Position numbers and translations under genes: made by a program. Shown one piece after another: positions 1 through 6,918 of a stretch of DNA of 64,000 nt; position 1 is the stretch's first letter; every line of letters starts with the position of its first letter. The notes beneath the pieces are model-generated. The model made no database searches and had not been told where the DNA came from. It was given only the letters and a program-made list of their open reading frames with translations. Origin of the DNA: Fusobacterium necrophorum subsp. necrophorum (GTDB lineage Bacteria > Fusobacteriota > Fusobacteriia > Fusobacteriales > Fusobacteriaceae); NCBI RefSeq assembly GCF_004006635.1, contig NZ_CP034842.1:2418001-2482000 (forward strand). The letters run 5' to 3'.

Positions 1-1601
1 CAGGAGCAAAAGATATTTATACATATGGAAATGATATGTCAAAACCTGGATTTGGAGAAGTAGAAATAATAGCGAAACCAGGAGCAACAAAAGCTACAAT
101 AAAAATAGATGGCAAGGAAGTAAGCCCTAAAGTAGCAGTGACAAATATTATAGAAGCGCCAAAAACAGTATCAGCTTCAAGCATAGGAATGTATGTAAAT
201 ACATCAGGGACAAGTTTTACTAGACCGATAGAAAACATAGATAAATTAACAGAAGAAGCAGATTTAATTATAGGAACAGAAGCTTCTCAAAACACAAATA
301 GTAGATACTTAGAAATCTCTGATCCGAAGATATTAAAAGCATACAATAAGGTAATTGCATCAGGAAAAGTTAAAAATTGGAATATTTATTCCGGTGGACT
401 TACTTGGACAGCGACTGCAACATTAGATCCAATTACTGGGGAAGTTCAAAAACTATACCTAGCAAAGGCATCGTATACAAATTGGGCTGGAGATAAAAAT
501 ACAACCAGAGATACCTATAATTTTGCAGATGGATTGGAACAACGATATGGGATTGAAAAGTTGGGAACAAAAGAAAACAGAGTTTTCGAGAAGTTAAATA
601 CTATTGGAAATAATGAAGAAATTTTATTACATCAAGCCTATGATGAAATGATGGGACACCAATATGCGAATCTACAACAGAGAATCCATGCAACAGGACA
701 AATACTGGATAAAGAATTTAAATACTTGAAAGAGGAATGGAGAACTGCCTCAAAGGATTCGAATAAGATAAAAGTATTTGGAATGAATGGAGAATATTCT
801 ACAGATAGCGCAGGAATTATTGATTATAAGAACAATGCTTATGGAGTAGCTTATGTAGGAGAAAAGGAAACATTCAGATTGGGGAATACTACAGGTTGGT
901 ATACTGGTTTGGTTCATAATGAATTCAAGTTCAAAGACATTGGACGGTCAAAAGAAGAAATGTTAGAAGCAAAGCTTGGAGTCTTCCATTCCAAAGCCTT
1001 TGATGAAAACAATCGTTTGAATTGGACCATATCAGGAGAAGGATTTGTAGGATACAACAAGATGAATCGAAGATTCTTTGTGGTAGAGGAGGTCTTTCAT
1101 GCAAGAGCAAAATACTGGTCTTATGGGTTAGCGCTAGAAAATGAATTGAGTAAAACCCTTCGATGGAGTGAAAACTTTAGCCTAAGAGGATATGGAAGTG
1201 TGAAAGTAGAATACGGAAGATTCCAAAAGATCAAAGAAAAGACAGGAGAAGTAAGATTAGAAGTGAAGTCTAATGACTATCTTTCGATAAAACCGGAAAT
1301 AGGAGGAGAATTCATTCATAAAACATCTCTATCAGGAAGACATTTCTTAAGTAGCAAACTGGGAATCGCATATGAAAATGAACTGGGTAGGGTGGCAAAT
1401 GGGAAGAATCAAGCAAGAGTAGCCTACACCAGTGCGGACTGGTTCCATCTAAGAGGAGAAAAAGAAGACAGACGAGGTAATCTCAAAACAGATCTTAAGA
1501 TAGGATTGGATAATGAAAGATATGGAATCACAGCAAATATTGGATATGATAGCAAAGGAAAGAATAAGAGAGTGGGCTTAGGGCTACGAGTGGTTTTCTA
1601 A
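1..1601 (+). CDS. Autotransporter adhesin, C-terminal part (5' end outside window)
   Basis: This is the C-terminal portion of a large surface protein of the autotransporter (type V secretion) kind. The reading frame is open from the first bases of the window, so the first ATG at 36 is internal and the gene begins upstream. Roughly the last 280 residues alternate short hydrophobic strands with charged turns and end in GLGLRVVF, with a terminal Phe as expected for an outer-membrane beta-barrel recognised by the BAM machinery. The preceding part has a polar, Asn/Thr-rich stretch and a helical linker (around 190-250) that would sit in the barrel pore. Fusobacteria carry several such adhesins; which one this is cannot be told from the tail. 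IS fragments begin about 40 bases after the stop codon. Confidence 0.8.
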   Translation, partial: GAKDIYTYGNDMSKPGFGEVEIIAKPGATKATIKIDGKEVSPKVAVTNIIEAPKTVSASSIGMYVNTSGTSFTRPIENIDKLTEEADLIIGTEASQNTNSRYLEISDPKILKAYNKVIASGKVKNWNIYSGGLTWTATATLDPITGEVQKLYLAKASYTNWAGDKNTTRDTYNFADGLEQRYGIEKLGTKENRVFEKLNTIGNNEEILLHQAYDEMMGHQYANLQQRIHATGQILDKEFKYLKEEWRTASKDSNKIKVFGMNGEYSTDSAGIIDYKNNAYGVAYVGEKETFRLGNTTGWYTGLVHNEFKFKDIGRSKEEMLEAKLGVFHSKAFDENNRLNWTISGEGFVGYNKMNRRFFVVEEVFHARAKYWSYGLALENELSKTLRWSENFSLRGYGSVKVEYGRFQKIKEKTGEVRLEVKSNDYLSIKPEIGGEFIHKTSLSGRHFLSSKLGIAYENELGRVANGKNQARVAYTSADWFHLRGEKEDRRGNLKTDLKIGLDNERYGITANIGYDSKGKNKRVGLGLRVVF

Positions 1602-1638
1602 CATGATTTCTTTTCTTGTTTTTGAGCATTTAGGAAAA

Positions 1639-1816
1639 GTTATAAAATAAAGTGTTACATTAAAATAAAAAGAACCATAGATAGTTTTCTCTGATATGAT
1701 GAATTTACGGATCAATCAAAAGGAGAAAAACTACTATGGTTCAAGGAAAGTATATCATAAAAAGAAAAATGACACTAAAAAACGATTTTTGTCCTTTAGT
1801 GTCATTTTTAGTTTAA
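1639..1816 (+). mobile_element. IS30-family left-end remnant
   Basis: Bases 1639-1765 closely match the left end of the intact IS30 copy at 43852-45013: the terminal sequence, the leader with the AAAGGAG ribosome site, and the first transposase codons. The ATG at 1736 opens MVQGKYIIKRK, against MVQQKYTIKRE in the intact copy. Similarity stops at about 1766, where an unrelated hairpin begins, and the frame ends at 1814-1816 after 26 codons. Nothing of the catalytic domain remains, so this is a dead fragment. Confidence 0.8.
1766..1815 (+). terminator. Strong hairpin with 14-bp perfect arms
   Basis: Arms 1766-1779 (AAAATGACACTAAA) and 1795-1808 (TTTAGTGTCATTTT) are perfect inverted repeats around a 15-base loop. 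The right arm ends in a T-run, so the structure could end transcription of the upstream adhesin gene or block read-through. It lies exactly where similarity to the IS30 left end stops, so it may instead be a scar of the deletion. Confidence 0.45.
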
Positions 1817-1874
1817 AAAAGTATATTACATAAATTTTTTAGAAATTTTCTTAAACATTTAATATAAGATACTT

Positions 1875-2133
1875 ATGATAAAAGCAATTAATAATAACAG
1901 ATATTTTAAATTTTTTCAACCTAAACTTTTTTACATCAATCATGATATTGATAAAGATGATTCTGTTAGGTTTCTTAGTGGCATTCTGGAGGAAAAGAAA
2001 GACAAAGGAACGACTATTTTTAGAAAAAGCACAATCTTATGCTAAAAGATTGAATAAGTATACCAATTATTTAGAAATTTGATGAATAGAAGTCTAAATA
2101 GAGAAAAATCTCTAAAAGATTTCTATTTTTTTT
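1875..2133 (+). pseudogene. Transposase relic, possibly IS1182-like, internally deleted
   Basis: The ATG at 1875 opens about 54 codons starting MIKAINNNRYFKFFQPK and including DIDKDDSVRFLSGILEE, which recalls the N-terminus of IS1182-type transposases (FxPxL...DDIDxNDxVR). A second frame (about 1990-2082) gives KRKTKERLFLEKAQSYAKR and ends NKYTNYLEI before a stop, which reads like an internal transposase segment. The two pieces are in different frames and far too short, so most of the gene has been deleted. A weak stem followed by eight T residues (2126-2133) closes the stretch. From there to 2323 I see no gene. The family assignment is from memory of the family pattern and is tentative. Confidence 0.35.
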
Positions 2134-2323
2134 GTTAAAAGAAAAAAGTTATCACAAATGAATGATAAAAATCATCCATTTGCAACAGCCTCCCTAAAAT
2201 CCTCTTGAAAATTTCATATTCTACTCTTCATCAACACGATTTGACAAAGAACCAAATTTTACAGACTTTTTGCTTCACACTCTAAAGGTCAGAAATCATA
2301 TAAATCAAAATTTAGACTAAAAC

Positions 2324-3073
2324 CTATTTGACTGCTTTTGTTGCGATATATGTCTTGATATTCATATCATGAAGTCTCCCGACACCATTGGTATCTTCAT
2401 ATAAGTCGACAAGAGTAAAGCCGGCTTTCAATTGTCCTCCTATTTGTTCCGTCATAGTATGAGAAAACTGCATACCGAAATCTCCTTTCATCATAAAATC
2501 TCTTGCTTCTTCATTTTTTAAAGGGTTAAAAGGCATTTTCCAAACAATTTCTTTTTCTTCATTATCTACAATATAGTTTATTTCATTATTTAATCCGGCG
2601 AGAAAAATACCGCCTTTTTTTAAAACTCTGTATGCTTCATGAAAAACATGCTGAACATCTTCCACATAACAGTTGGAAACCGGATGAAATACAATATCAA
2701 AACTCTCGTCTTCAAAAGGAAGTTTCTTTGTCATATCTCCCTCAATAGCTGTAATATCATATCCTTCTCTTTCTGCTATGAGAAATTCATTTGCTATTTG
2801 TTTTGAAGAATAATCAAGTACTGTACATTCTGCTCCCAGAGCATTGAAAATTGGCATTTGTTGTCCTCCACCTGAAGCCAAGCCTAAAATTTTCTTTCCC
2901 TTCAGATCTCCAAACCATTCGTGTGGAACAAAAACGGTCGGTGTCAAAAGAACATTCCACTTTCCGTTCTTCGCACGGATATAGTCCTCATGAGAAACAA
3001 TTTTTCCCCATTCCCAGCCTTCTTCAATCCATTTGTCTATGGTTTCCTTGTTTATCTCCTGATATGATTTCAT
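2324..3073 (-). CDS. Class I SAM-dependent methyltransferase
   Basis: A 249-residue cytosolic methyltransferase with the Rossmann-fold SAM site: motif I ILGLASGGGQQ (residues 62-72), the acidic end of strand 2 in VLDYSS (near 87), EGDMTKKLPF (motif II region) and VLKKGGIFLAG (motif III). The fold is clear; the substrate (small molecule, lipid or RNA) is not. I chose the ATG at 3073, nine codons inside the longest frame, because AAAGGAG lies 8 bases upstream of it. It follows the DUF4143 ATPase by 27 bases on the same strand with no terminator between, so the two are probably cotranscribed from the promoter at 4329-4357. Confidence 0.82.
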   Translation of the reverse strand: MKSYQEINKETIDKWIEEGWEWGKIVSHEDYIRAKNGKWNVLLTPTVFVPHEWFGDLKGKKILGLASGGGQQMPIFNALGAECTVLDYSSKQIANEFLIAEREGYDITAIEGDMTKKLPFEDESFDIVFHPVSNCYVEDVQHVFHEAYRVLKKGGIFLAGLNNEINYIVDNEEKEIVWKMPFNPLKNEEARDFMMKGDFGMQFSHTMTEQIGGQLKAGFTLVDLYEDTNGVGRLHDMNIKTYIATKAVK

Positions 3074-3100
3074 CGTGTATACTCCTTTAGCAACTTTCAT

Positions 3101-4309
3101 TTACTTCTTGTCTTCCAATAAAAAATCAATGATATTTTTATGAATGATTCCATTTTGTGTAAAATTGATATTATCCATAGACAAAACATATTTCGGGAAA
3201 TTGTCTTTAATAGATGAATAGACAGAAAATTCTCTTTTTCTTGTTTCTTCTGTTGTCATCATATAGGAGACTTGATAATATTCTATATTTCCTTCTTTTT
3301 TTGCTATAAAATCAATTTCTTTTTCCTTCACCTTTCCAATTTCTATGTTGTAACCTCTTGTTAATAACTCAATATATACAATATTTTCCAAAACTCTTTC
3401 AATATCCTTTTCATTGGAAAAGCCTTTTGCTGCTCGAAATCCATGATCACTTACATAATATTTTTCATCAATTTTTAAAATCTTTTTTCCTATTGAATCA
3501 TATCTCGGAACTTTCTTTATGATAAAAGCTCTTTTGCAGTATTCCAAATAATTTAAAATTGTATCCAGAGAAATATCTCGATTTTCATTTTTAAAATATT
3601 TTTTGATACTATTGGCAGAGAATGTATGACCTATATTTTCTATTGCATACAATAAAATTCGATTAAATACATCAATATCTCTTATTTTATTGTATTCTAA
3701 AATATCTTTTACTATGATAGTATTATAAACATCCGTCAAATATTTATAACTGGATTCTTCTTCCAAATTAAAATATCGTAAAAACGGCATTCCCCCCAAT
3801 TTTAAAAATTTTGTAAATAGTTCCTCTTTTTCTAAATTTTTATACTTAAAAATTTCTATAAATTCACTGAAATTGAATGCTTGTATCTCAAATTCTACAT
3901 ATCTTCCCGCCAATAATGTTGCCAAATCTCCCGAGAGTAATGTTGAGTTAGAACCCGTTAGGTAAATATCACATTCTCTATCCACTCTTAATCCGTTGAT
4001 TACTTTCTCCCATCCTTCTACAAGTTGAACTTCATCAAAAAAGAAATATATTTTCCCATGTATCTTTTCTAAAAGAGGACTTAAATATTGTATCAAAGAA
4101 GCAGCTTCCTTGATATGAAAAAATTCTAAAGATTCAAAATTGATATAAATTTTGTTTTTTCTTGGAATTCCTTTTAAAATTTCATTTTGAATGATATTTA
4201 ATAATGTAGATTTTCCAACTCTTCGCATTCCTGTAAGTATTTTAACAACAGGTTTATCCACAAACTGATTTATTTTTTTTAGATATTTAGGTCTTATAAT
4301 ATAGTCCAT
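3101..4309 (-). CDS. AAA ATPase with DUF4143 domain
   Basis: A 402-residue member of the AAA_14/DUF4143 ATPase group, common in anaerobes and of unsettled function. The Walker A motif is GMRRVGKST (27-35) and Walker B is IYFFFDEVQ (87-95). The sensor region reads IYLTGSNSTLL. The C-terminal half has a winged-helix-like part (ENIGHTFSANSIKKYF) and a restriction-endonuclease-like end (EIDFIAKKEGNIEYYQV) that retains the E/D-x-D and Q-x-x-Y residues usual in this group. The ATG at 4309 is preceded by GGAGG at 7 bases, which decides against the longer frame from 4345. Just upstream lie a well-formed promoter and a 20-bp perfect palindrome, and a related half-site overlaps the -10 box, so the gene is probably controlled by a dimeric repressor. 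Confidence 0.82.
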   Translation of the reverse strand: MDYIIRPKYLKKINQFVDKPVVKILTGMRRVGKSTLLNIIQNEILKGIPRKNKIYINFESLEFFHIKEAASLIQYLSPLLEKIHGKIYFFFDEVQLVEGWEKVINGLRVDRECDIYLTGSNSTLLSGDLATLLAGRYVEFEIQAFNFSEFIEIFKYKNLEKEELFTKFLKLGGMPFLRYFNLEEESSYKYLTDVYNTIIVKDILEYNKIRDIDVFNRILLYAIENIGHTFSANSIKKYFKNENRDISLDTILNYLEYCKRAFIIKKVPRYDSIGKKILKIDEKYYVSDHGFRAAKGFSNEKDIERVLENIVYIELLTRGYNIEIGKVKEKEIDFIAKKEGNIEYYQVSYMMTTEETRKREFSVYSSIKDNFPKYVLSMDNINFTQNGIIHKNIIDFLLEDKK

Positions 4310-4328
4310 CTTCTTTCCTCCTGTTTCC

Positions 4329-4357
4329 ATTATACTCGATAACATTTATAAAATCAA
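4329..4357 (-). promoter_or_regulatory. Sigma70-type promoter of the ATPase-methyltransferase pair
   Basis: On the minus strand, TTGATT (4352-4357) and TATAAT (4329-4334) are separated by exactly 17 bases. The -10 box sits 19 bases before the ATPase start codon at 4309, so the leader is very short. Confidence 0.7.
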
Positions 4358-4362
4358 CAATA

Positions 4363-4382
4363 GTTTCGATTATAATCGAAAC
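4363..4382. promoter_or_regulatory. 20-bp perfect palindrome, probable operator
   Basis: GTTTCGATTATAATCGAAAC is a perfect palindrome immediately upstream of the -35 box. A second related half, TTATACTCGATAAC (4330-4343), overlaps the -10 box. Two sites of one sequence type around a promoter suggest binding by a dimeric regulator. Which protein binds is unknown. Confidence 0.55.
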
Positions 4383-4405
4383 AGAAAAGGGACCCCTTTT
4401 TTCCT

Positions 4406-4798
4406 TTACTCCCAAAATTTATCTTCTACAGATTGTTCTTGTGCAAAAGTCCATACTTCTTGTATCTTCCCATTTTCTATTCGGAAGAGATCCATTCCTG
4501 CCATGTTGAGTTTTTCGCCATTTGTTTTTTCCGCTGAAGAAACGACACTGGCAGCAACCAAATTATCATTGTTTGCAGCCCAATTGCTAATCACTTGGAA
4601 AGTTCCATTGCTTCTTCTTGCAAATTCTTGTAGACGCTCTCCTAAGGCTTTTTTTCCAAGAATTTTTCCGGAAAGAGAATGCTTTCCTCCCATATGCCAG
4701 ATGATATCATCCGCCATTACTTCAAATGCCGATATAAAATCTCCCTTTGACAGTGCTTCCGTATACATTTCAAAAATTTTTATTGTTTCCTCTTTCAT
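4406..4798 (-). CDS. SnoaL / NTF2-like small protein
   Basis: A 130-residue protein of the SnoaL-like (NTF2 / ketosteroid-isomerase) cone fold. It has the typical opening helix (FEMYTEALSKGDFISAFE), the DDIIWHMGG segment that lines the pocket, and the closing strand pair GMDLFRIENGKIQEVWTF. Such proteins are small isomerases, hydrolases or ligand binders; no substrate can be named. The gene is divergent from the HxlR-type regulator at 4947, and their -35 boxes touch, so the regulator very likely controls it. HxlR proteins often sense reactive electrophiles, which gives a weak hint at a detoxification role. Confidence 0.72.
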   Translation of the reverse strand: MKEETIKIFEMYTEALSKGDFISAFEVMADDIIWHMGGKHSLSGKILGKKALGERLQEFARRSNGTFQVISNWAANNDNLVAASVVSSAEKTNGEKLNMAGMDLFRIENGKIQEVWTFAQEQSVEDKFWE

Positions 4799-4854
4799 AC
4801 ATATTCCTCCTCATATAATATTATTGTAGAAATATTTTATATTTCTTTGCTCTT

Positions 4855-4883
4855 ATTATACTTTTTAAGGATTGACTTTACAA
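4855..4883 (-). promoter_or_regulatory. Promoter of the SnoaL-like gene
   Basis: On the minus strand, TTGTAA (4878-4883), a 17-base spacer and TATAAT (4855-4860). Its -35 box directly abuts that of the divergent regulator promoter. Confidence 0.65.
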
Positions 4884-4900
4884 GTACGAACATTTATAAT
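4872..4900 (+). promoter_or_regulatory. Promoter of the HxlR-type regulator
   Basis: TTGACT (4872-4877), a 17-base spacer and TATAAT (4895-4900). A perfect inverted repeat lies over the expected transcription start. Confidence 0.72.
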
Positions 4901-4902
4901 AC

Positions 4903-4924
4903 ATAGTATCTAATAAGATACTAT
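4903..4924. promoter_or_regulatory. Inverted repeat, probable HxlR operator
   Basis: Arms ATAGTATCT (4903-4911) and AGATACTAT (4916-4924) are perfect and separated by AATA. The position, starting 3 bases after the -10 box, would block transcription of the regulator's own gene. HxlR-family proteins bind dyads of this general size. Confidence 0.6.
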
Positions 4925-4946
4925 AAATATGTAACAGGAGGTTTCT

Positions 4947-5276
4947 ATGTCAAGTGTTTATGATAAATGTCCTTATGTGACAACTCAACGAGTATTACAA
5001 GGAAAATGGGCGATCGTAGTTCTATATCATCTAAGTACCGGTACTAAAAGGTTTCATGAGTTGGAAAAACGAATGCCTGAAGTTACCCGAACGGTATTAA
5101 CGAGGCAACTTCGTCAATTGGAACAAGACAGACTAATCCATAGAAAAGTTTTTGCTGAGGTTCCACCTCATGTTGAATATTCCTTAACGGAGATTGGAAG
5201 TAAATTTCAAAGAGTATTGGATGAAATCGAAGTGTTCGGTTTGGATTATATCGCCGAATTGGAAGCTTCGAATTGA
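4947..5276 (+). CDS. HxlR-family winged-helix regulator
   Basis: A 109-residue transcription factor that is essentially one winged-helix domain. The start is ATG after AGGAGG. Family hallmarks are the N-terminal Cys (C8, in YDKCPYV), GKWAIVVLYHL, the recognition-helix region RTVLTRQLRQLEQD, and the wing VEYSLTEIG. In several HxlR proteins the N-terminal Cys reacts with aldehydes, quinones or disulfide stress; that it does so here is inference. The operator-like repeat over its own start suggests autorepression, and its promoter overlaps that of the divergent SnoaL-like gene. Confidence 0.85.
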   Translation: MSSVYDKCPYVTTQRVLQGKWAIVVLYHLSTGTKRFHELEKRMPEVTRTVLTRQLRQLEQDRLIHRKVFAEVPPHVEYSLTEIGSKFQRVLDEIEVFGLDYIAELEASN

Positions 5277-5334
5277 TATTTTTAGTATTTTGCCCCTTAG
5301 TTTGGCTTATTCACGGGAAAATCCATGTCGAAAG

Positions 5335-5505
5335 TTATTTTTTCTTTTTAAAAAAATGTTGTTGTAGCACAAAAAAGAGGCAGACAAAAAAACCCGTACC
5401 CATGATTTTAATATAATCATAAAAAGATTTTTTATCATAAAAAAATAATCCAATTCCTGCTATGATAGCGACTGCCGTGTAAACATAAAATTTCTTGTTA
5501 TTCAT
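5335..5505 (-). CDS. Small two-helix membrane protein (56 aa)
   Basis: A 56-codon frame beginning MNNKKFYVYTAVAIIAGIG. It holds two hydrophobic segments (about 8-22 and 34-48) and a Lys-rich tail (HFFKKKK), giving a hairpin membrane protein with both ends on the cytosolic side. Its ATG overlaps the stop codon of the upstream lipoprotein gene by 8 bases and has AGGAAG at a short spacing, so translational coupling is likely. I do not recognise the family. The overlap, ribosome site and topology support a real gene; its small size is the main doubt. Confidence 0.55.
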   Translation of the reverse strand: MNNKKFYVYTAVAIIAGIGLFFYDKKSFYDYIKIMGTGFFVCLFFVLQQHFFKKKK

Positions 5506-6187
5506 ATATCTTCCTTTCCACCTTGACAGTGAGATTTTGTGGAGATGTTATGACAAAGTCCCTATGATTCCGAACAAGACTTTGATTGCAATACTCTAAG
5601 GAAAGCAAAAAGATTTTTTCCCAAGTTCTGTCGGAAAGAGGACTGTCATAAATAAAAAGAATCGGAGACTTCAATAAAAAATTCAACTCCGCTTCTTTTG
5701 GAGTAAAAACACCTCCCGCTTCAAAGCCTTGAAAAGAGCTTAAAGAATTTCCGGAGAAATTCAATTTTCCTTCTAAGCGAAATTGACTCTCTTCTTTCGG
5801 AAAACGGACATACATTGAAGAAGACCGAAGTTCTATTTCCATATCATTATCAAGATATTCTATGTAGCCCTGTTCCGTTGTTTCGATTTGCAGAACTTGA
5901 TATCGGGAGAGACCGGCTATAGCTTCCAGTATTTTCTCACAATCCAATAAAAAGTCAAAATAGGTTTCTTCCCATTCTTTTTCTTCTTTCATGGCAAGTT
6001 CATTACGTAAAAATTGTTGCCTTTGAATGCTAGCTCTTAGCTTCGAAATTTTATCTATCGATTCTTTCTCTTGAAATAGATAAGCATTTTCAAGTAAAAT
6101 CCACTTTTCAGCTTTGCTTGTTTGAAAGTTTTCCGTTTTCCCACAAGATAGACAGAGCAGTATGCATAAAATGCAGAGATATTTCAT
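5498..6187 (-). CDS. Putative lipoprotein, unknown function
   Basis: A 229-residue exported protein. The N-terminus MKYLCILCILLCLSCGK is a short lipoprotein signal with a probable acylated Cys15 (box LCLSC, somewhat off the LxxC consensus). The rest is soluble, Glu-rich and mixed helix/strand, without a motif I can name. I start at the ATG at 6187, not the longer frame from 6217, because the signal peptide begins there and GGAGGGG lies upstream. The gene follows shikimate kinase by 19 bases and overlaps the small membrane-protein gene after it, so the three form an operon. Confidence 0.65.
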   Translation of the reverse strand: MKYLCILCILLCLSCGKTENFQTSKAEKWILLENAYLFQEKESIDKISKLRASIQRQQFLRNELAMKEEKEWEETYFDFLLDCEKILEAIAGLSRYQVLQIETTEQGYIEYLDNDMEIELRSSSMYVRFPKEESQFRLEGKLNFSGNSLSSFQGFEAGGVFTPKEAELNFLLKSPILFIYDSPLSDRTWEKIFLLSLEYCNQSLVRNHRDFVITSPQNLTVKVERKIYE

Positions 6188-6206
6188 AAAAGATCCCCTC
6201 CATTTT

Positions 6207-6725
6207 TTAACTATCAATGTAGACTTTCTTAATTTTTTCTACAGTATCATATAAATTACTGTCCAAATAAATCTTGATTTTATAGTCCGATGAAAATTCA
6301 TATAAAAATTTTCTTTTTTCCAGGAGAGTTTCAATATGCTGTTGTAAATTTTCAATGTTTTGAAGAAGAGGTCGATGTTTACTATTTTTAACTCTCTCAT
6401 AAATACAGGAAACATCGGCATCAAGATAGACAATAAAACAGGTATTTTGAAGATTTTTAATATTTTCATTGTCAATGACAACGCCTCCCCCTGTTGCAAT
6501 GACCACATTATTTTTCGTAGATTCCTGTAGAATAATTTCTCTCTCCTTTTGTCGAAAATATTCTTCTCCTTTTTCTTGGAAAATATCAGAAATTGATTTT
6601 TTTTCTTGGGCGGCAATGACTTTGTCCACATCGACAAATTTCATATCCAATTGTTTCGCCAAAACACGTCCTACCGTTGTTTTCCCGCTTCCCATGAAAC
6701 CAATTAACGCTATATTTTCTTTCAT
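6207..6725 (-). CDS. aroK: Shikimate kinase
   Basis: Shikimate kinase (172 residues) phosphorylates shikimate at O3 in aromatic amino-acid and chorismate synthesis. The P-loop is GFMGSGKTT (9-17), followed by the shikimate-binding Asp of [15 protein letters not shown] with its conserved Arg, the glycine loop ATGGGVV, and the lid Arg in SKHRPLL. Length is typical. The start at 6725 puts the P-loop at the usual distance from the N-terminus, although the GAGGGGAG ribosome site is rather far upstream; the alternative start is 6764. No other aro gene is nearby. Confidence 0.93.
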   Translation of the reverse strand: MKENIALIGFMGSGKTTVGRVLAKQLDMKFVDVDKVIAAQEKKSISDIFQEKGEEYFRQKEREIILQESTKNNVVIATGGGVVIDNENIKNLQNTCFIVYLDADVSCIYERVKNSKHRPLLQNIENLQQHIETLLEKRKFLYEFSSDYKIKIYLDSNLYDTVEKIKKVYIDS

Positions 6726-6799
6726 ATCCGGTAGTTTTTCTCCCCTCTTACTTGATGGATACATTATACAATACTTTCTCTGAAAAACATAATATTTTA

Positions 6800-6844
6800 T
6801 AAAAAAGAGGCTATCTCAGAATATATAACTTTTGAGATAACCTC
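6800..6844 (-). terminator. Rho-independent terminator of the decarboxylase gene
   Basis: Arms 6833-6844 and 6807-6818 pair over 12 positions with one mismatch. Read on the minus strand, the stem is followed by a run of six T residues. It lies 75 bases after the decarboxylase stop codon. Confidence 0.75.
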
Positions 6845-6918
6845 CAAATATTGTTCTGCTTCAGCTCCAGAATAAATATCCTTGACAACCGGAAAGCAGT
6901 ATCATCCTTGATACAATA

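Noticed and set aside
6239..6637. Overlapping minus-strand frame inside aroK
   Set aside because: aroK is unmistakable in the other frame; this one has no ribosome site or motif.
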